Source: GCA-2737725 sp033763995
GTDB taxonomy: Bacteria; Pseudomonadota; Alphaproteobacteria; Rhodospirillales; Rhodospirillaceae
DNA: 64,000 nucleotides
Assembly: GCA_033763995.1 (NCBI GenBank)
Contig: JANRJL010000056.1
Coordinates: forward strand, 62,001-126,000
Direction of reading: 5' to 3'
Both the position numbers and the translations under genes were made by a program. Below the pieces are notes generated by a model, which was given only the letters and a program-made list of their open reading frames with translations, did no database searches and was not told where the DNA came from. Shown here one piece after another: positions 9,847-17,815 of the stretch. The number at the start of each line of letters is the position of its first letter. The stretch's first letter is position 1.

Positions 9847-10356
9847 TTACGATTGGCTGTGCAGCAAGTCGAAGGCTTCAACCCAGACCGGCATGTCGTC
9901 GCTCACGCTCAGGCCAAAGGGCTTCAGGAGCGCGTTCCAGTACACGGTGTGCATGGGCTTCCACACGGCCAAGTCGCGCACGGGCGAGCCGTCGACCGCG
10001 ATATCGGCGGCCGCGATCTCGCCGAAGCGAACGGCATGGACCTTGGTCAACCGCACCAGCAGCGTCGGCGTTCCGTCGAAGTCGATCAAGACAATGTCGT
10101 CGCCTGCCTTCGGCGCGGCTTCGCCGGTGCGCGCGACGATCCAGGGCAAGGTGAAGGTGCCGGTTTTATCGCGCGCCGTGATGAGATCGAAAATCTGCCG
10201 CGTGGTCGGCGCATCAAGACCGATCCACCGCACTGGAACGTCCTTCCCGATCTGAGCCGACGGGTTGGCCGCGCGCGCGGCCGCAAGAAACGCATCGAGC
10301 GCGGCCGTTGTCGGGCGCGAAGGGCCATCGGGAAGATATCCATCATAAACCGGCAC
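9847..10356 (-). CDS. ASCH-domain protein, paralogue 1
   Basis: A 169-residue protein of the ASCH (PUA-like beta-barrel, RNA-binding) family, with a GTG start. The region KTGTFTLPWI followed by DDIVLIDFDGTPTLLVRL fits the ASCH GxKxxT-type core. It is a tandem paralogue of the upstream gene (10388-10897): both are 169 residues and align throughout, for example IGLDAPTTRQIFDLI against IGLNAETAATILNIV. It is probably the last gene of an operon with that paralogue (31-base gap) and a secreted sugar dehydrogenase. The cellular role is unknown. Confidence 0.7.
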   Translation of the reverse strand: MPVYDGYLPDGPSRPTTAALDAFLAAARAANPSAQIGKDVPVRWIGLDAPTTRQIFDLITARDKTGTFTLPWIVARTGEAAPKAGDDIVLIDFDGTPTLLVRLTKVHAVRFGEIAAADIAVDGSPVRDLAVWKPMHTVYWNALLKPFGLSVSDDMPVWVEAFDLLHSQS

Positions 10357-10387
10357 CGCATGACTCCGCTGGGAAGGCGACCCCGGA

Positions 10388-10897
10388 CTAGATCACGGTG
10401 GTCGGAATTTTCGGATACACGACCTTGAAGCGTTCCACGCACACGGGCATGTCTTCGCTCGCCGTCAGGCCCACGGCGGCTAATTGACCGCTCCACAACT
10501 GCCAATGCACCTTTCGCCAAGCGGTCACGTCGCGCATGCTGGGACCATCGAGCGCGGTGTGCCCGGGCCCGATGTCGCGCCAGGCGACCAACTCGAGGCC
10601 GGTGGTGCGCAGCAGGATTTTGGGGTTGCCCGCGTAGTCGCACAGCACCACTTGTTCGGCGATGTAGGGCCGCGTCTCGGGCTTCTTCTCGTGCAGCCAC
10701 ACCAGCGAGAACGTGCCGGTCTTGTTGCCCGCGGCGACGATGTTCAGAATCGTGGCCGCCGTTTCCGCGTTGAGCCCGATGCAGCGCGGCCGTGCCTGGG
10801 CGCCGATGCGTTCATGGGGCATGGCCGCGCGGCAGGCATCGAGAAACGCGGTAATCGCTTCCGGCTTTGCCGGCGTGGGTTTGGGGATGTCCGACAT
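10388..10897 (-). CDS. ASCH-domain protein, paralogue 2
   Basis: A 169-residue ASCH-family protein starting MSDIPKPTPAK. KTGTFSLVWLHEK and QVVLCDYAGNPKILLRTT match the same blocks in the neighbour at 9847-10356, so the two arose by tandem duplication and have since diverged. The ATG at 10897 follows a GAGG-type ribosome site and lies 14 bases after the stop of the PQQ-type dehydrogenase gene, implying co-transcription. The longer frame upstream is Arg-rich and out of character, so it was not used. Confidence 0.7.
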   Translation of the reverse strand: MSDIPKPTPAKPEAITAFLDACRAAMPHERIGAQARPRCIGLNAETAATILNIVAAGNKTGTFSLVWLHEKKPETRPYIAEQVVLCDYAGNPKILLRTTGLELVAWRDIGPGHTALDGPSMRDVTAWRKVHWQLWSGQLAAVGLTASEDMPVCVERFKVVYPKIPTTVI

Positions 10898-10911
10898 GAG
10901 AGAACCTCGAT

Positions 10912-12147
10912 TTACTTTCCGGTGTAACTCACGCGCCAAACGACATCGGCGGTGTCGTCTGCGATGAGCAAACTGCCGTCCTTGGCCACGGCCACTCCGG
11001 CGGGACGGCCCCACACTTCGGCCTTTTGATCGCCCTGATGCCAGAAGCCCGAGGCGAAGACGATGTAGCTGTCGGAGGGCTTGCCATTGACCCACGGCAC
11101 ATAGACGACGTGATAGCCGCGTGGTTGCGCCGCGTTCCATGAGCCGCGCAAGGCCACGAAGGCGCCGCCGCGATACTCCGCCGGAAACTGAGTGCCGGTG
11201 GCGAAGGCGAGCCCCACGGGCGCCGAGTGCGAGCGGAACGGCGTGTCGGGCACGATGGCCTTGGCCACCAGGTCCGGGCGCTTGTCGGCGAAGCGGGGCT
11301 GCGGATTTTGGCCCATGTAGCTGTAGGGCCAGCCATAGAATCCACCATCTGCGACTTTGGTCAGATAGTCGGGAACCAATTCATCGGCCAACCCGTCGCG
11401 CTCGTTCACCACGGTGTAAAGATCGCTGGTGCCGGGATAAAAGCGCGTGCCCACGGCGTTGCGCAGGCCAGTGGCGAATGTGCGTTGGCCTGAGCCGTCA
11501 ATGTTGAACTCCTGCATGGTCGCGCGCGGCTCGGGTTCCTCGTTGATGTTGCCGCGCGAACCGATGGCCACGTAGATCTTGGTGCCGTCGGGATGCACCG
11601 CGATGGTGCGCGTGGAATGCCCGCCGGGATCGCCCAGCGCGCCGTCCTTGGTGATCTGTTGCGCCTTGGCCGAGGCCTTCAGATCGCCCGGCTTGTAGGG
11701 CAGCTTCCACACCGCGTTCAGATCGCCGATCAACAGCGCCTCGCCGAGAAAGTCGAGGCCGAAGGGATTGCGGAAGCCCTCGGCGAAGGTCTCGATCTTT
11801 TCCGCCTTGCCGTCGTTGTCGGCGTCGCGCAACAGCACGATCTTGCCCAGGCCCGACATGGTGAGAATCACGTCTCCATTGGCGGCCGTAATCAGATTGC
11901 GCGCGTCTTCCAGCCCTTCGGCGAAAATATTGACCTGAAAGCCCGCCGGAACCCTCGGCATGGCGTCCTTCGGCCGGGCAATGGTGCGCGGCGGGTTGGC
12001 GGGGCTGGGCGGCTGATAGGGCGCGGGTAACGCGGCCAAGTCGATTTTGATCCTGGTGCCGGGCGCTTGCTCGAAGGTTTGCGCCGGCGCGGCGCTTGCA
12101 AAGCCACAGGCCGCGAGCGCGACGATTGAAATGGAAAGCCGTTTCAT
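10912..12147 (-). CDS. Secreted PQQ-dependent sugar (sorbosone-type) dehydrogenase
   Basis: Periplasmic six-bladed beta-propeller oxidoreductase of the soluble glucose/sorbosone dehydrogenase family, 411 residues. It starts MKRLSISIVALAACGFASAA, a clear Sec signal peptide ending APAQ. Family motifs include ITAANGDVILTMSG, GFRNPFGLDF, GGHSTRTIAVHPDG, YVAIGSRGNINEEP and GLRNAVG, which line the PQQ and Ca sites in relatives. The native sugar and electron acceptor are unknown. It heads a run with two ASCH genes downstream. Confidence 0.88.
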   Translation of the reverse strand: MKRLSISIVALAACGFASAAPAQTFEQAPGTRIKIDLAALPAPYQPPSPANPPRTIARPKDAMPRVPAGFQVNIFAEGLEDARNLITAANGDVILTMSGLGKIVLLRDADNDGKAEKIETFAEGFRNPFGLDFLGEALLIGDLNAVWKLPYKPGDLKASAKAQQITKDGALGDPGGHSTRTIAVHPDGTKIYVAIGSRGNINEEPEPRATMQEFNIDGSGQRTFATGLRNAVGTRFYPGTSDLYTVVNERDGLADELVPDYLTKVADGGFYGWPYSYMGQNPQPRFADKRPDLVAKAIVPDTPFRSHSAPVGLAFATGTQFPAEYRGGAFVALRGSWNAAQPRGYHVVYVPWVNGKPSDSYIVFASGFWHQGDQKAEVWGRPAGVAVAKDGSLLIADDTADVVWRVSYTGK

Positions 12148-12269
12148 TCCGCTTCTCCCCGTTCGTGAGCGACTACGCCGCAATTCGCGCGCCGATGTTG
12201 CCCGGGAACTCCTGCGTTCTCAAGCGAAGTCGGGGGGATGTTCGAGAATCGGAAGCGGCGCCTTGAGGA

Positions 12270-12896
12270 TCAAGCGGTGGTGTTGATGCCCGGGGATGTC
12301 CCTTGGGCGGACTTGGCGTCGCGCTTGGGGCCACCCTTGGAGACGATGACCATGGCCGGGCGGAGCAGTCGGTCGCTCATGGTGTAGCCCTCGATCAAAA
12401 CTTGCACGATGGTGCCCGAGGGAACCGACGTGTTCTCCACTTCCTGCACGGCGTTGTGCAGATTGGCGTCGAAGGGCTGGTTGAGCGAGGCAACTTTCTT
12501 CACGCCCTGGTCTTCGAGGACCTTTTGTAGTTCTTTCTCCGTGAGTTCGACGCCGATGGCGAGGTTCTTCAAGGGCTCGTTGGTGGTGCGCTGATCGGCG
12601 GGGGCCGCCATGAGCGCGCGGCCCAGATTATCGGCCACCTGCAGCAGCGCTTTGCAAATGTTGGAGGTGGCGAACTTGGCGTTCTCGGAAATGCGCCGGT
12701 CGGCGCGCTTGCTCGCGTTGTCCGCCTCGGCCATGGCCAGGAGGCGTTCTTTCTTGGCGTTCTCCAACTCGGTCTCAAGGGCGGCAATACGCTCGTGCAA
12801 CGCCGTGACATCGTGCTCCATGGGCAAGCTCTGGGGTTCCGGGTTCGCGGCGGCGGCTTGTGGATCGGGCATCACGTTTTCAGCAGGTTTGGTCAT
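12270..12896 (-). CDS. grpE: Nucleotide exchange factor GrpE
   Basis: Homodimeric ADP/ATP exchange factor for DnaK, 208 residues. The N-terminal half is a long coiled coil (HERIAALETELENAKKERLL), followed by ENAKFATSNICKALLQVADN and the C-terminal beta-wing ending GYTMSDRLLRPAMVIVSKG, the GrpE signature. It lies 45 bases downstream of hrcA on the same strand, the common hrcA-grpE arrangement. Confidence 0.98.
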   Translation of the reverse strand: MTKPAENVMPDPQAAAANPEPQSLPMEHDVTALHERIAALETELENAKKERLLAMAEADNASKRADRRISENAKFATSNICKALLQVADNLGRALMAAPADQRTTNEPLKNLAIGVELTEKELQKVLEDQGVKKVASLNQPFDANLHNAVQEVENTSVPSGTIVQVLIEGYTMSDRLLRPAMVIVSKGGPKRDAKSAQGTSPGINTTA

Positions 12897-12941
12897 GGCG
12901 TCCGTGGTGAATGACAGTGTTCGTGGTGGAGGTGCGGCGGG

Positions 12942-13997
12942 TCAGGTGCCCAGCAGTCGGCTGACCAGCTTGGCGGTGTAATCGACCATGGGAATGATGC
13001 GGGCGTAGTTGATGCGCGTGGGACCGACGACGCCGATGGCGCCGACGATCTGCTCGCGCGCGTTGACGAAGGGGGCCACCACCATGGAGCAGCCGGCCAT
13101 GCCGAACAGCTCGCTTTGCGCGCCGATGAAAATCTGCACGCCGTCGGCGTGGCCGACCAGATCGACGATGCGCAGCATTTGTTCGCGGGTCTCAAGGGCT
13201 GAAAACAATTGGCGGATGCGCGCGAGGTCTTCCAGCGCGGTGATGTTGCTGAGCAGATGCGATTGCCCCTTGATGATGAGCGCGCCGTCATTGGCGCCGC
13301 CGGTGCGGGTGGCGAGCCCCGCTTGCACCACCTTGGCCGTGAGTTCGTCCAGCTGCGCGCGGCGGCTTTCCAGTTCGTCCAGAATCTCGGCACGCGCCTC
13401 GACCAAGGTGCGCCCCGCGAGCCGCGCGGAGAGGAAGTTACCCGCCTCGATAAGCGCCGAGACCGGCAGGTCATTGGGCAGTTCGACCAGGCGGTTTTCC
13501 ACCACGCCGTTCTCGCTGACCATGACCACCAGCACGCGGCCGGGCTTGAGCGCCACGAATTCGATGTGTTTCAGCGGCGCTTCGGTCTTGGGGGTCAGCA
13601 CCAGGCTGGCGCATTGGGCGAGGCCCGAGAGCGTGGTGGTGGCCTGGCTCAGGACTTCTTCGACCGAGCGCCCGGCGGCCTGACAACGCGCCTCGATGGC
13701 TTGGCGCTCGTCGGCATCGAGCCCGCCGACCTGCAGCAAGCCGCTGACGAACATGCGCAGGCCCACTTCCGTGGGCATCCGCCCGGCCGAGGTGTGGGGC
13801 GCATAAAGCAGGCCGGCCAGTTCCAGGTCCGACATGACGTTGCGGATGGTGGCGGGCGACAAGGAGCCGTTCAGCTTGCGCGCAATGGTGCGCGAGCCCA
13901 CGGGTTCGCCGGTTTCCATGTAGGCATCGACGATATGGCGAAAAATCTCGCGGCTGCGCTCGTTGAGCGCCGCGACGCTGTAGGTTTCATCCGTCAT
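12942..13997 (-). CDS. hrcA: Heat-inducible transcription repressor HrcA
   Basis: Repressor that binds CIRCE operators and needs GroE for activity in characterised bacteria. The 351-residue protein has an N-terminal winged helix (REIFRHIVDAYMETGEPVGS, then LSPATIRNVMSDLELAGLL) and the HrcA dimerisation/GAF-like core (EALSQ... HIEFVALKPGRVLVVMVSENG and GPTRINYARIIPMVDYTAKL). Upstream of grpE. I searched upstream of hrcA and dnaK for the CIRCE consensus and did not see one; its target, usually groESL in this class, must be outside the window. Confidence 0.98.
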   Translation of the reverse strand: MTDETYSVAALNERSREIFRHIVDAYMETGEPVGSRTIARKLNGSLSPATIRNVMSDLELAGLLYAPHTSAGRMPTEVGLRMFVSGLLQVGGLDADERQAIEARCQAAGRSVEEVLSQATTTLSGLAQCASLVLTPKTEAPLKHIEFVALKPGRVLVVMVSENGVVENRLVELPNDLPVSALIEAGNFLSARLAGRTLVEARAEILDELESRRAQLDELTAKVVQAGLATRTGGANDGALIIKGQSHLLSNITALEDLARIRQLFSALETREQMLRIVDLVGHADGVQIFIGAQSELFGMAGCSMVVAPFVNAREQIVGAIGVVGPTRINYARIIPMVDYTAKLVSRLLGT

Positions 13998-14150
13998 GGC
14001 GGGCTATGTAAGCATCGCTGGCCATCGCGTCAATGCGAGAGGGCCCCGACGGCCTTGGTTTTCAAGGGCTTCAGGGCGTCCCTTGGGACCGGGGCGCGGC
14101 CATGTTAGACGGGCGCGCGATTTTCACTGAGCCTTCTTGGATTTGCCCCC

Positions 14151-14894
14151 ATGCCCCCGACTCGTCCCAATGGTCGTCCTTCCGGTCGTGCCGCCGACGC
14201 CTTGCGCGCCGTGACCCTCGATGTCGGCTTCGCCAAGCACGCCGAGGGGTCGTGCCTGGTCAAGTTCGGCGACACCCACGTGCTGTGCACGGCCTCCGTC
14301 GAGGACAGCGTGCCGCCGTTTCTGAAGAACACCGGCAAGGGCTGGGTGACGGCGGAGTACGGCATGCTGCCGCGTTCCACCCACACGCGCACGGCGCGCG
14401 AGGCGGCCAAGGGTGGGCAGTCGGGCCGCACCCAGGAGATCCAACGCTTGATCGGGCGCGCCTTGCGCGCCGTGACCGACCTGACGGGCTTCGGCGAGGT
14501 TCAGGTGCGCGTCGACTGCGACGTCATCCAGGCCGACGGCGGCACGCGCACCGCCAGCGTGACCGGCAGCTATGTGGCGCTGCATCAGGCGTTTCATAAA
14601 ATGGTCGGCATGGGCGTGATCGCGAAAATTCCCCTGCGCGAGCCCGTGGCCGCCGTGAGTTGCGGCCTGTACCAAGGCACGCCGGTGCTCGACCTCGACT
14701 ACGCCGAGGATTCCAACGCCCAAGCCGACGCCAACTTCGTGCTCACGGCCTCCAACAAAATCGTCGAGGTGCAGGGCACCGCCGAGCATCACCCCTTCGA
14801 GGATTCTGAATTCGCCGCGCTCATGGCACTGGCCAAAAAAGGCGTCGCCGAGTTGGTGACGCTGCAGCGCGCGGCCTTGGCGCAGCTTAAATAA
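14151..14894 (+). CDS. rph: Ribonuclease PH
   Basis: Phosphorolytic 3'-5' exoribonuclease that trims tRNA 3' ends, 247 residues. Family blocks VTLDVGFAKHAEGSCLVKFGD, GWVTAEYGMLPRSTHTR and the phosphate-binding GRTQEIQRLIGRALR are present, and CDVIQADGGTRTASVTG is the catalytic loop. It is divergent from hrcA and immediately followed by rdgB, with the TAA stop adjoining the rdgB ATG. Confidence 0.99.
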   Translation: MPPTRPNGRPSGRAADALRAVTLDVGFAKHAEGSCLVKFGDTHVLCTASVEDSVPPFLKNTGKGWVTAEYGMLPRSTHTRTAREAAKGGQSGRTQEIQRLIGRALRAVTDLTGFGEVQVRVDCDVIQADGGTRTASVTGSYVALHQAFHKMVGMGVIAKIPLREPVAAVSCGLYQGTPVLDLDYAEDSNAQADANFVLTASNKIVEVQGTAEHHPFEDSEFAALMALAKKGVAELVTLQRAALAQLK

Positions 14895-15494
14895 ATGCCG
14901 CGGCGGTTTTCATCGCCGCGCCTGGTGGTCGCCAGCCACAACCCCGGCAAGGTGCGCGAGATCGGCGAGCTGCTGGCGCCCTTCAAGGTCGAGGCGGTGG
15001 CGGCGGGGAGCTTGAATTTGCCCGAGCCCGAAGAAACCGAAGCCACGTTCATCGGCAACGCCAAGCTCAAGGCCCTGGCGGCGGCCGAGGCCAGCGGCTT
15101 GCCGGCGCTGTCGGACGATTCGGGCCTGGCCGTGAGCGCCTTGGGCGGAGCGCCTGGCATTTATTCGGCGCGGTGGGCGGGGCCCACGAAGGATTTCATT
15201 ATCGCGATGCAGAAGGTCGAGCGCGAACTGGGCGCGGCAACCGATCGCTCGGCGAAGTTCGTGTGCGCGCTTGCGTTGTGCTGGCCCGACGGGCATTGCG
15301 AAACTTTCGAGGGCGAGGTCCATGGCACGCTCACGTTTCCGCCGCGCGGCACACACGGCTTCGGCTACGATCCGATTTTCGTTCCCGAGGGCCACACCAT
15401 GACCTTCGGTGAGATGGACCCCGCCGCCAAGCACGCCATGAGTCACCGCGCGCGAGCCTTCGCGCAGTTGGTGGCGGCGTGTTTCAAATCATGA
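14895..15494 (+). CDS. rdgB: XTP/dITP diphosphatase (Ham1/RdgB)
   Basis: Hydrolyses the non-canonical purine nucleotides dITP and XTP, keeping deaminated bases out of DNA. The 199-residue protein begins with LVVASHNPGKVREIGELL, the SHNxxK substrate loop, followed by SDDSGLAVSALGGAPGIYSAR and GYDPIF, the metal and base-binding motifs. The ATG directly follows the rph stop codon, so the two are translationally coupled. It converges on the cupin gene with one base between stops. Confidence 0.98.
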   Translation: MPRRFSSPRLVVASHNPGKVREIGELLAPFKVEAVAAGSLNLPEPEETEATFIGNAKLKALAAAEASGLPALSDDSGLAVSALGGAPGIYSARWAGPTKDFIIAMQKVERELGAATDRSAKFVCALALCWPDGHCETFEGEVHGTLTFPPRGTHGFGYDPIFVPEGHTMTFGEMDPAAKHAMSHRARAFAQLVAACFKS

Positions 15495-15495
15495 A

Positions 15496-16347
15496 TCAAT
15501 ATCTCGCCGCACCCTCGTAGGGCTTCGCGGCAAACACGGCCATGTCCTTCGGCACCACTGGGCGGTAGGGCACATCGAACGAATATGGAATTTGCTTGTC
15601 GCCCCACACGTTGACGTGGGGGCCATGGCGGAATCGAATCAGCGACATGCCGCCGTCGCGGGTGCCGAAGGGTCCGTGGGCGATCTCGGCCGGTCGCCAG
15701 AAATAGGCGCCGGGCGTCATGCGGCCATGGGGCCCGGTCATGTCGCCCGCCAGCATGAAGGATTCTTCCACGCAGGGATGCGTCAGCGTCGGGCACGCCC
15801 AGTTCTCGGGATAAATGTGCGGCGGCGTCGAAATGATGAAGGTGGCCTTTTGCTTGTGCACCGGGTCCATGCGCAACACCTTGCGCCGGTTGCCCATCCA
15901 TTCGAGCGACGGGTCGGCGGGCTTGGCGTCCCAACGCATGGCGTAAACGTCGAGCCCTTCGATCAGCGGCATGGCCGGGTCGGGCTTGGCGCCGGGCGGC
16001 GATTCCGACGGCGCGGCGTCGAAGAACGTGAGCGCCACGCAGCCCGTATCGGATTTCGCGGCGCTGCGCGGATAGTGGCGAGGTAAACAGGCGTAGCCGT
16101 CGCGGCCATAGCTGTGGCCGTTCACGGTGATCTCGCCGTCGAGCACATAAAACTCTTCCTCGGCGGCGAGCGCCTCGGGCTCGGGGCGCGACCAGCCGGC
16201 GGGATAGCGCACGATGGCGGTCAGCTCGCCGCTGCCCGTGTCGCGGCTGAGAATTTTGGCGTCGACATCGTCGCGGGCGCCGCCCGGCAGGCCGAGGCCC
16301 CAGGGCAAATGTTGCGCAAAAACAAATTCGATCAACGGGCGTGCCAT
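15496..16347 (-). CDS. Cupin protein, DUF4437-like
   Basis: A 283-residue protein with two cupin-like segments. The first includes EEEFYVLDGEITVNG, the cupin motif with a metal-type glutamate; the second includes CVEESFMLAGDMTGPHGRM and PAEIAHGPFGTRDG. The start ATG at 16347 has AAGGAGA seven bases upstream; a longer frame reaches back to 16416. The metal and substrate are unknown. A second, more distant bicupin is encoded at 3751-4524. Confidence 0.7.
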   Translation of the reverse strand: MARPLIEFVFAQHLPWGLGLPGGARDDVDAKILSRDTGSGELTAIVRYPAGWSRPEPEALAAEEEFYVLDGEITVNGHSYGRDGYACLPRHYPRSAAKSDTGCVALTFFDAAPSESPPGAKPDPAMPLIEGLDVYAMRWDAKPADPSLEWMGNRRKVLRMDPVHKQKATFIISTPPHIYPENWACPTLTHPCVEESFMLAGDMTGPHGRMTPGAYFWRPAEIAHGPFGTRDGGMSLIRFRHGPHVNVWGDKQIPYSFDVPYRPVVPKDMAVFAAKPYEGAARY

Positions 16348-16429
16348 GGTGGATCTCCTTATATACAGCCAAGCATTTCGCGCGGGCGAGTAGGATTCAA
16401 GGCCGTTCGTGATCACTTTCGTGGCCCTA

Positions 16430-16498
16430 GTGTCCCGATTCCGAAGTTCGCATGACTCCCCGGCAGGCTGGTTCGCGAACTTCGGAATCGAAGGACAC
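16430..16498. repeat. Long palindromic element 1 upstream of hemW
   Basis: GATTCCGAAGTTCGC (16437-16451) pairs perfectly with its complement at 16475-16489 across a 23-base loop, and outer arms GTGTCC (16430-16435) and GGACAC (16493-16498) extend the stem. It is followed 18 bases later by a second element of the same design. Confidence 0.85.
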
Positions 16499-16516
16499 GA
16501 GTAACCTATTGATCGC

Positions 16517-16588
16517 GTGTGGCTTTGGTTCAGAAGTCCGCATACTGGACTCGCGGCTAGAACAATGCGGGCTTCTGAACCGCCACAC
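16517..16588. repeat. Long palindromic element 2 upstream of hemW
   Basis: GGTTCAGAAGTCCGCAT (16527-16543) pairs with 16565-16581 over 17 bp with one G-T wobble and a 21-base loop; outer arms GTGTGGC (16517-16523) and GCCACAC (16582-16588) extend it. Stem sequence and layout resemble element 1 (GATTCCGAAGTTCGCAT there), so both belong to one family. It ends 20 bases before the hemW start. Confidence 0.85.
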
Positions 16589-16608
16589 TCGCCTGATATA
16601 GAGAGCCC

Positions 16609-17814
16609 ATGACGACAGCCGCCACCTCCGCTTCAGCCACCGATCCGCACGACGAGGGCTTCGGGCTCTATGTCCATTGGCCCTTTTGCGTCTCCAAATG
16701 CCCTTATTGTGACTTCAACAGCCATGTGGCCGAGCGCATCGAGCAGCGGGCGTGGCATGAGGCTTATTTGCGCGAACTCGGCCATTTCGCCGCGCAAACG
16801 GCCGGGCGCACGCTGACCAGCATTTTTTTCGGTGGCGGCACACCGTCGCTGATGGATCCAAGTACGGCCGAGGCCGTGATCGCGGCGGCCAAAGCCCATT
16901 GGTCGGCCTTGCCCGATCTCGAGATCACGTTGGAAGCCAATCCTGGCACGGTGGATGCGGCCCGCTTTCAGGCGATTCGCGACGCCGGCGTCAATCGCCT
17001 GTCCATGGGCGTGCAATCGCTGAACGAGCGCGACCTCCAGTTTCTGGGCCGCAAGCACTCCGTCGACGAGGCGCGCACGGCGTGGCGCGCCGCGGCGAAG
17101 ATTTTCCCGCGTGTGTCTTTCGATTTGATCTACGCACGGCCAGGTCAAGACGGCGCTTCATGGCGCGGCGAATTGGCCGAGGCCTTGCGCGAGGTGCGCG
17201 ACAACGGCATTTCGCACCTGTCGCTCTATCAGCTCACCATGGAAGAGGGCACCGCCATGGCCGCCGATCATGCGCGCGGGGCATTTGCACTTCCGGACGA
17301 TGACACCGCGGCCGACATGTTCGAGGCCACGCAAGAACTGTGCGAGGCCGCGGGCTTTCCCGCCTACGAGATTTCCAATCATGCCGCGCCGGGACAGGAG
17401 TGCCGCCACAATCTCATCTATTGGCGCGGCGGCGATTACGTCGGCATCGGGCCGGGAGCGCATGGACGACTGACGCTGCCGACCGGCGCGGCGGCGACGC
17501 GGCAGATCAAAGCGCCGGCGCTGTGGCTCAAGCGCGTGGCCGCCGACGGGCATGGCACACAGGACGTCGAAGCCATCGATACTCACGCGCGCGCCGAAGA
17601 GTTGATGATGATGGGACTGCGCCTGACCGAAGGCGTTCACATCGCGCGCTTCGAGAGATTGGCGGGCGTGACTTTCGACACCGTCATTGACGCTGCGGCA
17701 TGCGAACGTCTGATGGTGCAAGGATTCCTGGAAAAGAAAAACGGCCGCCTAATTGCGACACCCGGCGGCCGTCTTGCCTTGAACGAAGTCTTGCGCCAAC
17801 TCCTGGCGCGGTAA
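16609..17814 (+). CDS. hemW: Radical SAM heme chaperone HemW
   Basis: Radical-SAM family protein that binds heme and transfers it to respiratory enzymes in characterised bacteria; often misannotated as coproporphyrinogen III oxidase. The 401-residue protein has YVHWPFCVSKCPYCDFNSH, where the Cys-X3-Cys-X2-Cys holds the 4Fe-4S cluster, then FFGGGTPSLM and the C-terminal HemN-like domain. The Cys-X-Cys of true HemN (CPYCDF followed by C) is absent. The start ATG at 16609 lies after two long palindromes, so its message may start within or after them. Confidence 0.95.
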   Translation: MTTAATSASATDPHDEGFGLYVHWPFCVSKCPYCDFNSHVAERIEQRAWHEAYLRELGHFAAQTAGRTLTSIFFGGGTPSLMDPSTAEAVIAAAKAHWSALPDLEITLEANPGTVDAARFQAIRDAGVNRLSMGVQSLNERDLQFLGRKHSVDEARTAWRAAAKIFPRVSFDLIYARPGQDGASWRGELAEALREVRDNGISHLSLYQLTMEEGTAMAADHARGAFALPDDDTAADMFEATQELCEAAGFPAYEISNHAAPGQECRHNLIYWRGGDYVGIGPGAHGRLTLPTGAAATRQIKAPALWLKRVAADGHGTQDVEAIDTHARAEELMMMGLRLTEGVHIARFERLAGVTFDTVIDAAACERLMVQGFLEKKNGRLIATPGGRLALNEVLRQLLAR

Positions 17815-17815
17815 G

